Source: Zygnema cylindricum
Taxonomy: Eukaryota; Streptophyta; Zygnematophyceae; Zygnematales; Zygnemataceae
Assembly (NCBI GenBank): GCA_037447655.1
Contig: JBBHKE010000161.1
Span: 115,689 to 149,562 of the forward strand
Length of the DNA stretch: 33,874 bases
Direction: 5' to 3'
Part shown: positions 21,011 through 31,299 of the stretch, one piece after another
How the letters are laid out: the number at the start of each line of letters is the position of its first letter
How positions within the stretch are numbered: the stretch's first letter is position 1
Made by a program: the position numbers and the translations under genes
Notes under the pieces: generated by a model
Seen by the model: only the letters and a program-made list of their open reading frames with translations
Databases searched by the model: none
What the model was told of the DNA's origin: nothing

Positions 21011-23124
21011 ATCACGCCAACCGATGTTTCGACAAACCATAATGTGCACCGGGTTTGCGTCGGAAGCCTTTGGTTTTGGTTTGATTGTTTTGTTACCATA
21101 CAACTTCACTTGCTTGAATGTTCTCTCCATTTCGTTTCGTTTTGAAAAGAAAGCGTGAAAGCGTGTCGTATTTTTCATGTGTCTTTCTATTTCTAGTCAT
21201 TGTAAATAAGTGATAGCTGGTCGTCGTTTAATTGTTAGTTGGTAGTACTTTGTTAGGTAAAATAGAAGCCGCATAAGAAGTTGCATAGTAGGTGCATCGT
21301 GTTGGTGAGTTTAAAGTGTGAAATTTTGTTAAGTGGTAATGTTTTGAGAGAGAAAAGGTGTCGTTGAAATACATGTTTTTGCCACCGATTTATATTTTTA
21401 TGGATGTTTGTTATTATTGTTTTTGCTATAGCGAAGCTATGTGCATTATTTTGTGAGTTGTTTGTGGTCGTCGTGTCAAAATCTACGCGGCTAAAAATTT
21501 GGTGGTAGGTTTCCTATATGTGTTTCAAGTAAAGGATCTAAAGTACAAGTGTTAAAAAGGTGTTGTTACCATAATGCATGAAGTGAATGATTTAAAGCCA
21601 AACTGCGAATGAAGGAAAGAAATGTAAAAAAGGGATAATATGTATATATGTGTGTTTTTTTTTGCAGTTTTTATATTTGTTTGAATGTCTTTAATTGTTG
21701 TTATTGTGATTGATTTTTTATTTTGGTTTAAATTCAATCTGCTTGTTTGCATTTGAAAAGTGTCATTGACTCAATTTACTGAACTAACAAGATTTAAGGC
21801 TCAACAATACAACGCATAGGAACTATACCTATGGCGTATGCACAAGTAAAACAATTGTATATCGCCTTTTAGACAAAGAAATACAAAATATCAGGGGGTA
21901 GAGACTGATGTGCTCCGTTTTGTTTCCCTGGTAACGATCGTAGATATAGATCGTATTGTACGATAATAATGAAAAAAAACTGTTCGAGCTTAATGTACTG
22001 TACGATAAATCGGTTTAACGTCCATCGGCTCATTGGGTACCGTTTAACCGATGTCAGACGCATCCCTAGTCAAATTTGGATGATTTGAATACCGTACGAA
22101 ATTTTGTCGGTGCCATACTAAAAAAATTGCACATGTTTTATTCATTATGGAAGTTTGATCGGCATCCTTTCTTGTGCACCCCTCATCGACTGGTGGGATC
22201 CAATGCTGACAAAACAAATTTAGTAATCATTGCACTTACGGTATCAGATCTTTGAGGCAAAGCAACAAAAAACGCGATTTGAAATATGGTTTCCGGAAAT
22301 CCCGTTCTCAAGATTGTATCTGCCTTGATTCCTCGATAAGTCAAAAACTATCCCTCTTTTGGAAATTTGGCAAATAGTGACTCCATCCTTTTCTATGGAA
22401 TGTCGAAATTCGATGATTCGCATTAAATGCTTCATATCATATGCCAGCACATACCGACAAGTCGCACACGGGGGGCTCAGCTGTCAGAAATGTTTGGCGC
22501 GACATGGCGGCCAATTGTCTTCCGTAATTCCGGTCACGATGCCAGGTAGGATTCCTAGCTGATATGGCAGCGTATCTCTTTAGAAGAATTCTTCACTTGT
22601 ATTTTCTACGTGTCGGCTCCCAAGAAGTCGGAACCTGCAATTTTTGGATATCATCCATAGCGCCAAAATAAGAGATATTGTCGGTGATTTTGGGGAAATG
22701 CCATGTGATGTCGGTGATACCTTCACGGCTTGGGCCCATTGGGCCAATGATCCTTTAAAAAAACGCTCGTTTTGAGCAATCACCCGATTGATGGGCTTAT
22801 TATTGTAGACACGTGTCAAGAGATTGACATTCAAAATTTGTACCATGGCGATTAAAAAGAACTTGATAGGAAATCGGGAACTTCTTTTTTGCGTCTAAAT
22901 TCTACTTCTAATTTGTTTTTGAGATCGATTCCCAAATTCGGGCGAATCAGTTGCCTGTTTACGGAGACAAAAATGTTCCTAAAAATATATATTACGCGCA
23001 CATTAAGTGTATTTTTGTTTTTATATTCCACATTATTTGCACAGCTTAAATAAAAGAACGACAGCTCAGGTTTCCCTCGGCTTTCCCAATCATTGATTTT
23101 TTGCTGCTGTATTTTTTTTGTGGG
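21011..23124. other. Gene-free stretch
   Basis: No supported gene. If 20991 is an LTR start, the LTR would cover part of 20991-21800. A perfect palindrome GACACGTGTC (22808-22817), containing a G-box core, lies about 1.4 kb upstream of the WRKY start codon. Frames of 60-90 codons here show no family features. Confidence 0.4.
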
Positions 23125-23817
23125 TCATAACTTTTTTTTCAAAAGCGAGCATTTTTTGACCCACATATTACCCCAATTGGCCCCACCCCACATTAAAATA
23201 AATATAATTATAAAATAAACGAATGGTTCCGCTTGTCCGTGACTCATACGACAAATGTGAACGCCGCCGTTGAGACTTTGACCACGAATAGCTTTCGTTC
23301 TTTTCAATGCTGACGCGATATATTTATTCGATACGATATTTTTTTCCTGTTTTGTCGTTTTGACAAGGTACACCGAAGCTTCCACTGGCTGGGAGCGAAC
23401 CCCGAAAGTGGGACTTTCACATGGGGTTTTACTCCACGTCAACAATTGAAGCCTCTCAAAAGGGGGTACAGGAGAGCCGTCCGTACATATCAAGAGCCGT
23501 CCGTACATAACTTTTTTAGAATGGGAAACTGCTCCGAACCCGAGGTCTGACCGGCGGCCCAATGGGCGACGAGTAGACTTCATATGCGACGGTCGTCGCT
23601 CCCTTGCGACGGATTTTCCCTCCCGAATTTCCCATGTGCAGAATTGCGGACACGTGCCCATAGAATCCTTCTCCCCACTCTCTATGTACGGCACCGACTT
23701 TCCAATAATTGCAATTTGAGTGAAGTGTAAGATTTGTGCTGATCCTCTCCGTTCAGTTACGCCATCCCTATGTCTGCCCGCTGGCGTAGCCATCACGATG
23801 ACGTCATTCTTCGGCAT
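23125..23817 (-). CDS. Hypothetical ORF divergent from the WRKY gene
   Basis: A single open frame of 230 codons starts with ATG at 23817 and runs away from the WRKY gene; its start is about 390 bases from the WRKY start codon. I recognise no domain. The body (residues ~1-200) is basic and Ser/Arg-rich. Near the C-terminus is one hydrophobic segment, EPFVYFIIIFILMWGG, that could span a membrane, followed by a lysine-rich end. The region is more GC-rich than its surroundings, which lengthens chance open frames. It also contains a duplicated promoter-like motif and G-box and W-box cores, so it may be upstream regulatory DNA of the WRKY gene instead. There is no splice evidence and no neighbour that supports a function. 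Confidence 0.22.
   Translation of the reverse strand: MPKNDVIVMATPAGRHRDGVTERRGSAQILHFTQIAIIGKSVPYIESGEKDSMGTCPQFCTWEIREGKSVARERRPSHMKSTRRPLGRRSDLGFGAVSHSKKVMYGRLLICTDGSPVPPFERLQLLTWSKTPCESPTFGVRSQPVEASVYLVKTTKQEKNIVSNKYIASALKRTKAIRGQSLNGGVHICRMSHGQAEPFVYFIIIFILMWGGANWGNMWVKKCSLLKKKL
23157..23162 (+). promoter_or_regulatory. W-box core TTGACC (distal)
   Basis: TTGACC fits the TTGACY core bound by WRKY proteins. It lies about 1.05 kb upstream of the WRKY start codon. One such core per kilobase is not far from chance. Confidence 0.3.
23278..23283 (+). promoter_or_regulatory. W-box core TTGACC (middle)
   Basis: A second TTGACC core, in TTTGACCACG, about 0.93 kb upstream of the WRKY start codon. 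Confidence 0.3.
23474..23509. promoter_or_regulatory. Direct repeat GAGCCGTCCGTACATA x2
   Basis: Two identical 16-base copies at 23474-23489 and 23494-23509, spaced 20 bases start to start, with two helical turns between them. They lie about 0.7 kb upstream of the WRKY start codon. AGCCGTCC is one base off the GCC-box core AGCCGCC, which may be coincidence. Confidence 0.4.
23651..23656. promoter_or_regulatory. G-box core CACGTG
   Basis: CACGTG in the context GGACACGTGCCC, the core bound by plant bZIP and bHLH factors, about 0.55 kb upstream of the WRKY start codon. Confidence 0.35.
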
Positions 23818-24093
23818 TTAAGCGCAAATGGCGGCTTCACCCACGCGTAGCAGGTCAGCAATCTCCGTACGCCCCCTATTGTCCCCTTTGTCGCTTATCT
23901 CGTACGGCACTTCCCGTCAGCTAGGCCCTATGGCAAGCGTTATCCGTACGGATCTCTCACGGGAGGTTAGAGGGGACCTCGGCGCCGGGAAGTCCAGTCA
24001 CCGCTTCGATACGACAAAATCTGCCGCCCCGCCGTGGAGCTAATTTCGAGGCAATACAAATACAGAGATTGCCACCTGTCGATCAATTAAACT

Positions 24094-24099
24094 TTGACC
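24094..24099 (+). promoter_or_regulatory. W-box core TTGACC (proximal)
   Basis: TTGACC in AAACTTTGACCGC, 114 bases upstream of the WRKY start codon. Many WRKY genes regulate themselves through W-boxes, so this site is compatible with autoregulation; it may also fall inside the 5' UTR, since no TATA box fixes the transcription start. Confidence 0.4.
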
Positions 24100-24207
24100 G
24101 CAATTTTAATTTTAATTTCTTCTTCAAGTGAAGATCCTTTTATTATAGTTTGCTGTGTCTACTGTCGTTCCAAGCGTTTCAAATTGATTTCTTTTATTCT
24201 TACCGTC

Positions 24208-26531
24208 ATGGATTCGTCTCCTTCTGCTTCTCTCAAGCAAAGCTCTCCGGCAGTTACGGAAGTTCTTTGTTCCAGTGACGCTGTTTCAGTTAAGGAATCT
24301 GCTGACGTGGCAAGCAAAAAGCTTGTCCCAGAGATTGTTTCTAATGGAGCTCCAAACACAGATGGGATTCGGGTGAAGCCAAAAAGAAAGTGAGTATTTT
24401 ATCATTTTTTTTTTCATTGTGAAGATATCATATTCAAATAGCATTCGGTTACCTTCGGATTTTGATCCAAAGACTTTGTGTTTGTACTTTATTCACTTTT
24501 TATTCACCCTTTTTACCCTATTTACCCTATTTTTTTCACCCTTTTCTAATAAGGGTTTTGTTGGGTTTTTGTTTTCCCAGGCAAAGGAAATATTACCGTT
24601 TGCGTATTCCAGAAGATGGGTACATGTGGCTCAAATACGGACAAAAACCAATTCGAGGAACAAATATTATGAGGTAAGGTCTTAAACTTTGATGATTTGG
24701 GGATTTGAAATGATGGAGTTTCTTCTAAGGCTGCTTTGTTTTAGATTCCTATGTTTTTGTGTGATGTGACAAATTGCAAATTTATTCTATTATCATATGT
24801 ACGATAGTGTTGTAATATTATTGATTTGGTTTTGTTATGTGTCTTTGAAGCTTGAACCATGGAGCTTTTCTTGGTTGCATTGAATTAAAATAGGTTTTGG
24901 CCATTTGGAATGAACCCTAATTTCTTGTCACTCAATGTCACATGCACACGTGGATTAATAATAACTCTATTTTAGGTCTTGACCTTTTCTTTGCTAAGAT
25001 CCTGGAATTATCACTGCCCTTGTGAAATATTTATGATTCGATCTTTCGACCTGAGCTTCAGCTGTTTTTGTTTTGCTGTTTTGTTTTTTTTGTTTTTTTC
25101 TTTCCCTTTTGCCTTATCTATGTGTCCATTCTCTTTTGCAGAAATTATTATCGATGCAGTATGCACAGAGATATTGGTTGTCCCGCCAAGAGGACTATTG
25201 ATTTCAACATTGATGATTTACAAGAACTCGAAATTATTCATGCGGAACAACACAATCACGGATTGCGTGACGTGACAGTCCGAGAAAGCGCCACATCGCA
25301 AGGAAACCAATGGGGAAGTGGACACGTGGAGACGGGCCATTGGCTGGACATTCAACAGCCAGAAATGGGAGTTCTTACTTCTATTCTTGGGAGAAGGCCT
25401 TATGCCGGTTCTGACCGTACAGATGCAACTAAAGCCCATTTGGAAGACATTAAAGCAATTTTGGAGGAAACGAGGAGAAATGCTGCCTCCACAACCTTAG
25501 GAGACAGCAGACATGATGTTTTATTTGACCAACTTCGACCTCGGGCTAGTACAGGCTTTCGCAAGGAATGTTTCGGTCTTGAAAAAGAGCTTCGAGATTT
25601 GTACAGATTATGGTTCACGCTGACAGATGCCACGTGGAACGATTCTATGTCTGGACCTGCTTCCGCTGTGGTCGATGGAATCGGAAAAAAACTTATTTCG
25701 AAAACGGCAGGTCTTCCTGCTGATGTTGTGGCTGATGCTCTTATGGAAGGCCGAATACTTGCACAAATGGCAAATTTTCGACAACCCGATTCAGGTATCC
25801 GACCACCCAAAAGGCGCTGTTTATCTACGATGACATCGTCTAATTTTTCACAGGTGCTGGATGAAGTTCCGCCAGCTTTGGCGGATTCTATGCCTCTGTA
25901 CGAGTCCTATCATAAACCGGTGAATGAAGTGGAGTTGAATTCAGTTCAGAAAGGGTCTTGGGGAGCAAAATTGCGACCTGCCAATGGAGATGATGAGCTT
26001 TTCAGCTGGCTCCATTCTTCTCAAATGTTGCCTTCCAGTGAAGGAGGAGGACATTCGGTTGATAGTACAAGAATTGAACAGCCAAGTTATTTCCCACATG
26101 AGTACGAGTCTTTTGAAAATTCTGATTCTGGAATCGGTATTGAAGGGACGGCAACTTTACCTTACACCGGAAATGGTACGCCACAACCGTCTTTACCAAG
26201 TTTGGAGGAATTGGCAACTATGGCTTTAAACGTGGAAGCTGTGGTTGATTCTTATCGAAGTCCGGATTTAATCGATTGTCAAGAATCGGATGATTTTATT
26301 AACGGATGTTCTTCTTCTCCCCCTCCCGGCTGTTCGAAAGTTATGCTACAAAGTTTTCCATCTGGATCTTCTTGTTCATGGGGATTGGACAATAGTTTTT
26401 CGACACCGCAGCCTGTCATGACAGCATCTCGAGATCCATTGGCTACTCTTGGAGGACAAGATTCTCTCAGAATCATTGATTTTATCCACTTTCAAGATCA
26501 ACTTCCTCCGAGATCTGCAAATGTTTATTGA
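24208..26531 (+). CDS. WRKY transcription factor, three exons
   Basis: A plant WRKY factor that would bind W-box DNA (TTGACY) in the nucleus. Exons 24208-24389, 24581-24673 and 25142-26531 join in frame to 554 residues with GT-AG introns of 191 and 468 bases. The first ATG follows an in-frame stop at 24088 and has G at +4. A basic nuclear signal KPKRKQRK (57-64) precedes the single WRKY domain (about 67-131). The heptad is W77-LKYGQK with L in place of R, and the zinc ligands are C97-X7-C105-X23-H129-X1-H131. The second intron splits codon R92 at phase 2, the conserved R-type site of groups I-C, IIc-e and III. The tail is long (~420 residues), with a predicted helical part (155-250), PPKRR at 313-317, and a Ser/Pro/acidic C-terminus that could activate transcription. 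C-X7-C and X23 suggest group III, but that group ends H-X-C. Function beyond DNA binding cannot be assigned. Confidence 0.95.
24390..24580 (+). other. WRKY intron 1
   Basis: Donor AAA|GTGAGT, acceptor TTTTCCCAG|GCAAAG. It is T-rich with repeated TTTACCC/TTCACCC motifs before the acceptor. It interrupts codon K61 at phase 2, immediately before the WRKY domain. Confidence 0.9.
24674..25141 (+). other. WRKY intron 2 (R-type position)
   Basis: Donor ATGAG|GTAAGG, acceptor CTCTTTTGCAG|AAATTA after a long T-rich tract. It splits the arginine codon just before NYYRC, the position conserved in most plant WRKY domains. Confidence 0.93.
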
Positions 26532-28147
26532 TCTGAAGAAATTTTGTTATTGTTATGAGAAGATTTGCGAAATGTTTGGAGGAAGTTCCCAAATGGAACC
26601 CTGTTATGGATTTTGGGCTCTTTTTTTTGTTTTAAGTTTTTTGTGCCGATGTTAATAACTAGTGCATGGAAAGGAGGATGACTGGAAGGAAAAACGAAAG
26701 ATTGGGAAATTCCATACATCCACCGTTCCATCTGCGGTTATTTTTGAATGAGTTTAGAAAATCCTCCAGATTGAAAGATTCTTTCTTTCTCTCTTTTTAT
26801 TTTTTACAATCTGACCTGCCCCATTTGTGCAGTCAGTTACTAGAAATTACTTTAATTCTTTCATTCTATTTCAGGAGTATCAGTGTACAGAGCTTAACAA
26901 AAAATTGAGAAAAATAGTGTTTTGGCAACAATGTCTACCTTAGCGAATGCTTTATCAGTTCCTTCATCACTTTAGGCAAAAGTTTTTCCAGCTCATGTTT
27001 TTATTATTATTTTTATTTTTTTATTATTTATTTTTGTTTTTGAGAACGATTCATTCTTGGGAGCTTCAATAGGTTACTGTAATCCGAGGCATAAGGGATG
27101 AATAGTCTGTAACTTTAATTTACAGTAAATTTCATTTTATTTATTCCTTAAACCAATGTTTCAATGACCTGGTGTTTGAAGTTTAATTGGGAATTTATGT
27201 TTTGTGAATTGTGGAAAGTACGCATATCAGACTTGGAAAATGCAATTTAGCGTTTTTGTTGCAATGGGTTTACCGATATCTTTTTGCAATCTCAGAAATG
27301 TCAAAGCCATATGAAAGCCATTGGAAGCTTGTGTTCTTTGAAAGAATCTTGTTTCTGTTTTTGTTTTTGGCTTAATATGTAGTCTAGCCTGTTTTTTCAG
27401 CTCTGTTGTTTTGCAGCATAGCTTTGTAATTTGCCTTGGTGTACAATATATTTCTTTTAAAAAGTAGGTAAAAGGTTGTGTAAACTCTACCCCTCCTAAC
27501 ATTTTTTCAGTCTGTGAAGTTAGGAGTGTCAATTTCTTAGGGTTTTGCTACATCTACAGGAATTAGCCACGCCGCCTGTTTCTGTGCAAGTTGCTGTACT
27601 TGTGCGAAGTTTCAGTTTTGCATATTCTGCATCTTTTGAAATCGTACTTTCTTTATTGTTGTACCTCCTTAAATTCCAATGGCGCAGCACCATTTTCGAA
27701 ACTAGATTGTTGTTCGCGCCGAGTTGCATACAGCTGCATCATCCTTGAAGATTCTGTTTGACAATACTATGGCTTTGTATCAAGATGGAGGGCAGAGAAT
27801 CCACGGAAAAAGATTTGTGCAACGATGGATCTCTCGAAATGTGGTTGTGGGATAGGGCTGGAATTGAGGACCCAACATCTTTGTCATATAGATGAGTGTC
27901 AAGCCTGACTGCTAAAGCGCTTTGTAAACAGGGAAAGAGGACGTATCGGTTCGAAGGGGCTTAGGGAAGACCAAATAGAAAGGAAGAGTTGGTACAGTCC
28001 GGGTCCGTACATGGGGAGCCGGAAAGAAATAGGAGATTGGGCAAAACCAGGAACGCGTGCAATACCCAAATCAAAAGGGAACTTTAGATTGACGAGAATG
28101 CCGGGCGAAAGCGATTTGTGAGGAAATATGAAGTGGAGTGTAATTGA
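26532..28147. other. WRKY 3' UTR and gene-free stretch
   Basis: The first few hundred bases are likely 3' UTR; TGTAA and TTTATT motifs near 27109-27145 are possible polyadenylation signals but cannot be fixed. Frames of 65-101 codons on both strands lack motifs. A frame open at about 27915-28122 (+) has mixed composition but no ATG near its head and no recognised family. Confidence 0.4.
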
Positions 28148-28571
28148 TAGTGTTGTGTATCGAGGGCCCCTTGCCTATATTCGATAGGTAACCAATAATC
28201 GATATATGGAGAAGCTCAATATCGCTATATTATATATATATATATATTATATATATATATACATATATATATATACATATATGGGCTCGATATGCATATA
28301 AATTTATGCCGCGATATATTGAAGCACGTTGGATTTTTTTTTCAAAAGCGTTTCAACCCTCGCTGCATGGGCCACCACTGTGGGGGGGGGGATCTTCCGC
28401 ATCAGAAAATATTTTTGTACTAAACCTGTACGGACACCCACCTACCACTAAATGTATCGTGATAATTTTTGTTTGTCCTGGAGCTATATATCGAGCCCTC
28501 TAACATCGAGCCCTCTAACAGGTCAAATATCAAATTTATCGCAATAAGTTTTTACTCGATACACACCACTA
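28148..28571 (+). mobile_element. TA-flanked MITE-like element, copy B
   Basis: Ends are TA-GTGTTGTGTATCGAG and CTCGATACACACCAC-TA, a terminal inverted repeat of about 15 bases with one indel-like mismatch region and TA at both edges. It is 424 bp with no transposase. The interior holds an AT microsatellite, a TTTTCAAAAGCG block, a G11 run and two tandem copies of ATCGAGCCCTCTAACA near the right end. It matches copy A inverted and copy C directly. Confidence 0.75.
28229..28283. repeat. AT microsatellite in copy B
   Basis: Alternating TA with occasional ATTA and CATA interruptions, inside the left half of the MITE-like element; copy A lacks it. Confidence 0.9.
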
Positions 28572-28618
28572 GGAATTGGCACGGAGGGTGAGGATCAGTG
28601 TGCAGTCTGGGCAAACAT

Positions 28619-28795
28619 TCCTTCATGGAAAAGGGAGAAATCCTAAGAGGTAAGGGAAATGGTACGCTGACGCATTTCTCAGGACTGGGAGATCTACAAT
28701 CCCGCGGAAACCTCCCTTCTTGGAAAAGGGAGTAGTATTGAGAGGGAAGAGAAATGGTACGTTGAGGCCGGACATCTGCACTCCCGCAAAATCCG
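28619..28795 (+). repeat. ~95-bp degenerate tandem duplication
   Basis: Unit 1 (28619-28712) and unit 2 (28713-28795) share CTTCWTGGAAAAGGGAG, GAAATGGTACG, GAYCTRCA and TCCCGC in order. It is non-coding and starts 48 bases after copy B. Confidence 0.75.
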
Positions 28796-29442
28796 TGGCT
28801 ATGACAGGATCCTCAGCGCATTCAGGCCAGTGCCCATCGGTCTACGACGAATGAGCACCATAGTCCAGAGTGCCAAAGGAGCAGAGGTCTCGACGTAATC
28901 CAATGGGAATTCCACGTCAGCGCGAGGACTTGGTGATTGCGCCAAGGAAATCATTTGATGTATTAACGCATGAATGTACTTAACCCACAAAATTCGGAAT
29001 GAAAATATTTTCAACCTGTCCCCTTGTATGTACATGGAGAGAAGTCTTTTGCACTATAGTTAGAGTGATCTTGCTTTCAAATCCATATATCTCCCCATCT
29101 TTACGAGAAAAATCGAATCCGTCTCACGACATTCATACTTATTAACACTTTGTATTCTTTGTTTTTTCTGTCCTAATTCCCTTGTGAAAAATTGTCATTC
29201 CGTTTGTTTGATACGAGGTTTGGTGACTTGCAACATATGAACACATTTCCTTTGGCGCCTTCATAAAGTCTTGTTTGCGATTTAGAACCCTTTCCCGATC
29301 ATGCATGCTCGTTCGTTTGCTATTTCAACATTTTAGCACTGGACGCTCATTTATCCCATGATTGACGATAGCCAACAAAAATGCCCATATTATCCCTAGT
29401 GCCTCGTGGTATATAATTTTGAAACTGACAAAAAGTTATTGT
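28796..29442. other. Gene-free stretch
   Basis: A 78-codon minus frame (29035-28799) has no motif. Nothing else was recognised. Confidence 0.4.
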
Positions 29443-29480
29443 GTTCGTGGCGCCATCGTCTGTTCGTGGCGCCATCGTCA
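29443..29480 (+). repeat. 19-bp tandem duplication
   Basis: GTTCGTGGCGCCATCGTC occurs at 29443 and 29462, identical over 18 bases. It contains the palindrome GGCGCC. Confidence 0.95.
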
Positions 29481-29827
29481 CATACAGTAGCTTACGTGGA
29501 ATCCCTCTCGTATCTTTACAACATGTCTTGGTGTCGTTCTCAAGTTCCAACGGCTGCAATCACGTCGAATCCGAGCTGGAATTTAATTCTTCTTGGAGCC
29601 GTCATCAGGTTCCAATACTTATGCTTAAGAATTTTTGTTGAATTCCTTCCACATGTTGTGGTAGCCTAGTAAGTTACCAATGCCCATGTGGAATCTCAGT
29701 TAAATTCCATTTGAAGTGCCTTTGTCACTAATTTGGGATTCTATCAAAATTGCACTTTGACTCTTCATACTATTTTAAGTACTAACCAAAATCCAACAAC
29801 CAAGACCATCAGGAGTAAGCCGTGCTC

Positions 29828-30003
29828 TAAGTTTTCTAATGGTTGATCAAGCATATGCAAAAGAAGAAAAACTATACTCCTTTCCTGTCATCCAGGCAAA
29901 GTACGTTCGAAGCTTTAAGTTTTCTAATGGTTGATCAAGCATATGCAAAAGAAGAAGAACTATACTCCTTTCCTATCATCCAAGCAAAGTAAGTTTGAAG
30001 TTC
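29828..30003 (+). repeat. 88-bp tandem duplication
   Basis: TAAGTTTTCTAATGGTTGAT begins both units (29828 and 29916). The two units differ at only a handful of positions, so the duplication is fairly recent. Confidence 0.93.
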
Positions 30004-30040
30004 GGCCTTCTCCCGAATTATTTTCCTTTGTGCCTAGTGA

Positions 30041-30210
30041 GAAGAATATGACGAAGAAAGCAGATAAAAGAGAAGAAAATAGAGAAGATAAGACTTAGGA
30101 GAAGATAGAAGAAAATAACGAAAATTAATGAGAAGTGAAAAGAAAAGTGAAAAGAGAAGCGACAAGGGAATAAGTAGTGGCGAAAGAGAAATAGAAGGGG
30201 GGAAAGACAC
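30041..30210 (+). repeat. Polypurine-rich tract
   Basis: About 170 bases dominated by GAAGAAAA, AGAGAAGA and GTGAAAAGA motifs, with few pyrimidines. Such tracts can form triplex DNA. Confidence 0.7.
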
Positions 30211-30280
30211 GAATTATACCGAGGAGAACAAAGGAGTATACGTAGTTAAGGGACACGCAAGACTACCGGATACAAACTGA

Positions 30281-30356
30281 TACATTTTGCATAAGACGTT
30301 ACATTTTGCCTAGGACGTTACATTTTGCATATGATGTTACATTTTGCCTAGGACGT
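30281..30356 (+). repeat. 19-bp minisatellite, 4 units in alternating types
   Basis: Units start at 30281, 30300, 30319 and 30338. Units 2 and 4 are TACATTTTGCCTAGGACGT; units 1 and 3 carry GCATA in place of GCCTA. This points to a 38-bp dimer that was duplicated. Confidence 0.9.
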
Positions 30357-31059
30357 TACAGTTTATCGGTGGAGCGAAAACAACGATTAACGATTGTTAG
30401 AGTAAATCCAATGGCAAAAGACCAATTGGGCTTTGCAGATGTAGAGGACTAAAGGAATGTGCCCATGTGTTAAAATATCGTGTTTCTTTTGTCGTTTCCT
30501 CCAAAATTTAGTCCGTAACGAGAAAATTGTCTATTGTACAAAAAAATTGAAAGACCATAATATAATGAACGCCATTTTGATACTTTAAATGTACTCAGTT
30601 TGGTATTTTCCTTTTATGACCCACCCTTGGGTACGTGATTCCAGCTCATCAAAAAAATTTAACCAAAGCCAACTCGCGAGGTGATTTTAGTTAAAGTATA
30701 ACCTCAACAACAAATAAGAAAGCGTTCACGCACATACCACACGAATGTGAAATTTATAGCACGAGATAGAGTACTTACCATTTTTTACCCTACCCGTCAC
30801 GCGCATGTATGGAAAGAAAATCTAGGGATCTTAGACCTCCACTTTCATTCCTGACTCCTACGAAAAATTTTACACCGTTGTCGCTTTTCTCTCTCCCTCT
30901 CCCACTATCGCTCCTATCTCACACTTCTTGGAATGAAACACGACAATCTTGGTATGAAATGAAAGAGCTCCAGAACAATATCTTTTGGCCACCTTTGGGC
31001 GTTATTTGAAGGCAAGTCTGAGTGACAAAAGATGAAAAAACAAAATCGTCAAACCACGG
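30357..31059. other. Gene-free stretch
   Basis: A 66-codon frame at 30809-31009 is partly CT-rich low complexity. Nothing else was recognised. Confidence 0.4.
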
Positions 31060-31275
31060 TGGAAAAGGGATTCATGACGTCGACGATGTCACAAACGAGC
31101 ATGACGTCAAAATGTCACATAACCTTACACACCTACAATGTCACAAAAAACTAGACGTCTACAATCGCCGCTATTTTTGTAGACGTCACCAATAGTCGAA
31201 AGTTTTGTAGTCGACTACAACCGTCGCAAATTGTTTCCACGTCTACGACCGTCACATTGAAAGTAACGATACTTC
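31060..31275 (-). repeat. Dispersed GACG-rich repeat, copy R3
   Basis: Read on the minus strand it begins ATCGTTACTTTCAATGTG and continues with GACGGTCGTAGACG, GACGGTTGTAGTCGACTAC, GGTGACGTCTACAAAAATAGC, GTGACATTGTAGGTG and CGACGTCATGA, the same order as copy R2. It is adjacent to MITE-like copy C. Confidence 0.6.
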
Positions 31276-31299
31276 TTCACGTCAATTCGATTTGCGTAC

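Noticed and set aside
23380-23420. GGGGTTCGCTCCC on the minus strand as a tRNA T-arm
   Set aside because: No matching acceptor stem, A-box or anticodon arm at the right distance.
24094-24207. In-frame extension of WRKY exon 1 upstream of ATG 24208
   Set aside because: There is no ATG in this stretch, and a stop lies at 24088; it is 5' UTR or promoter.
25068-25141. Upstream extension of the WRKY exon 3 open frame
   Set aside because: It is the T-rich intron 2 tail; the acceptor CTCTTTTGCAG at 25141 and the conserved R-type intron place the exon start at 25142.
26525-26731. Minus-strand frame over the WRKY 3' UTR
   Set aside because: A short shadow frame with no motif, beginning in the WRKY stop region.
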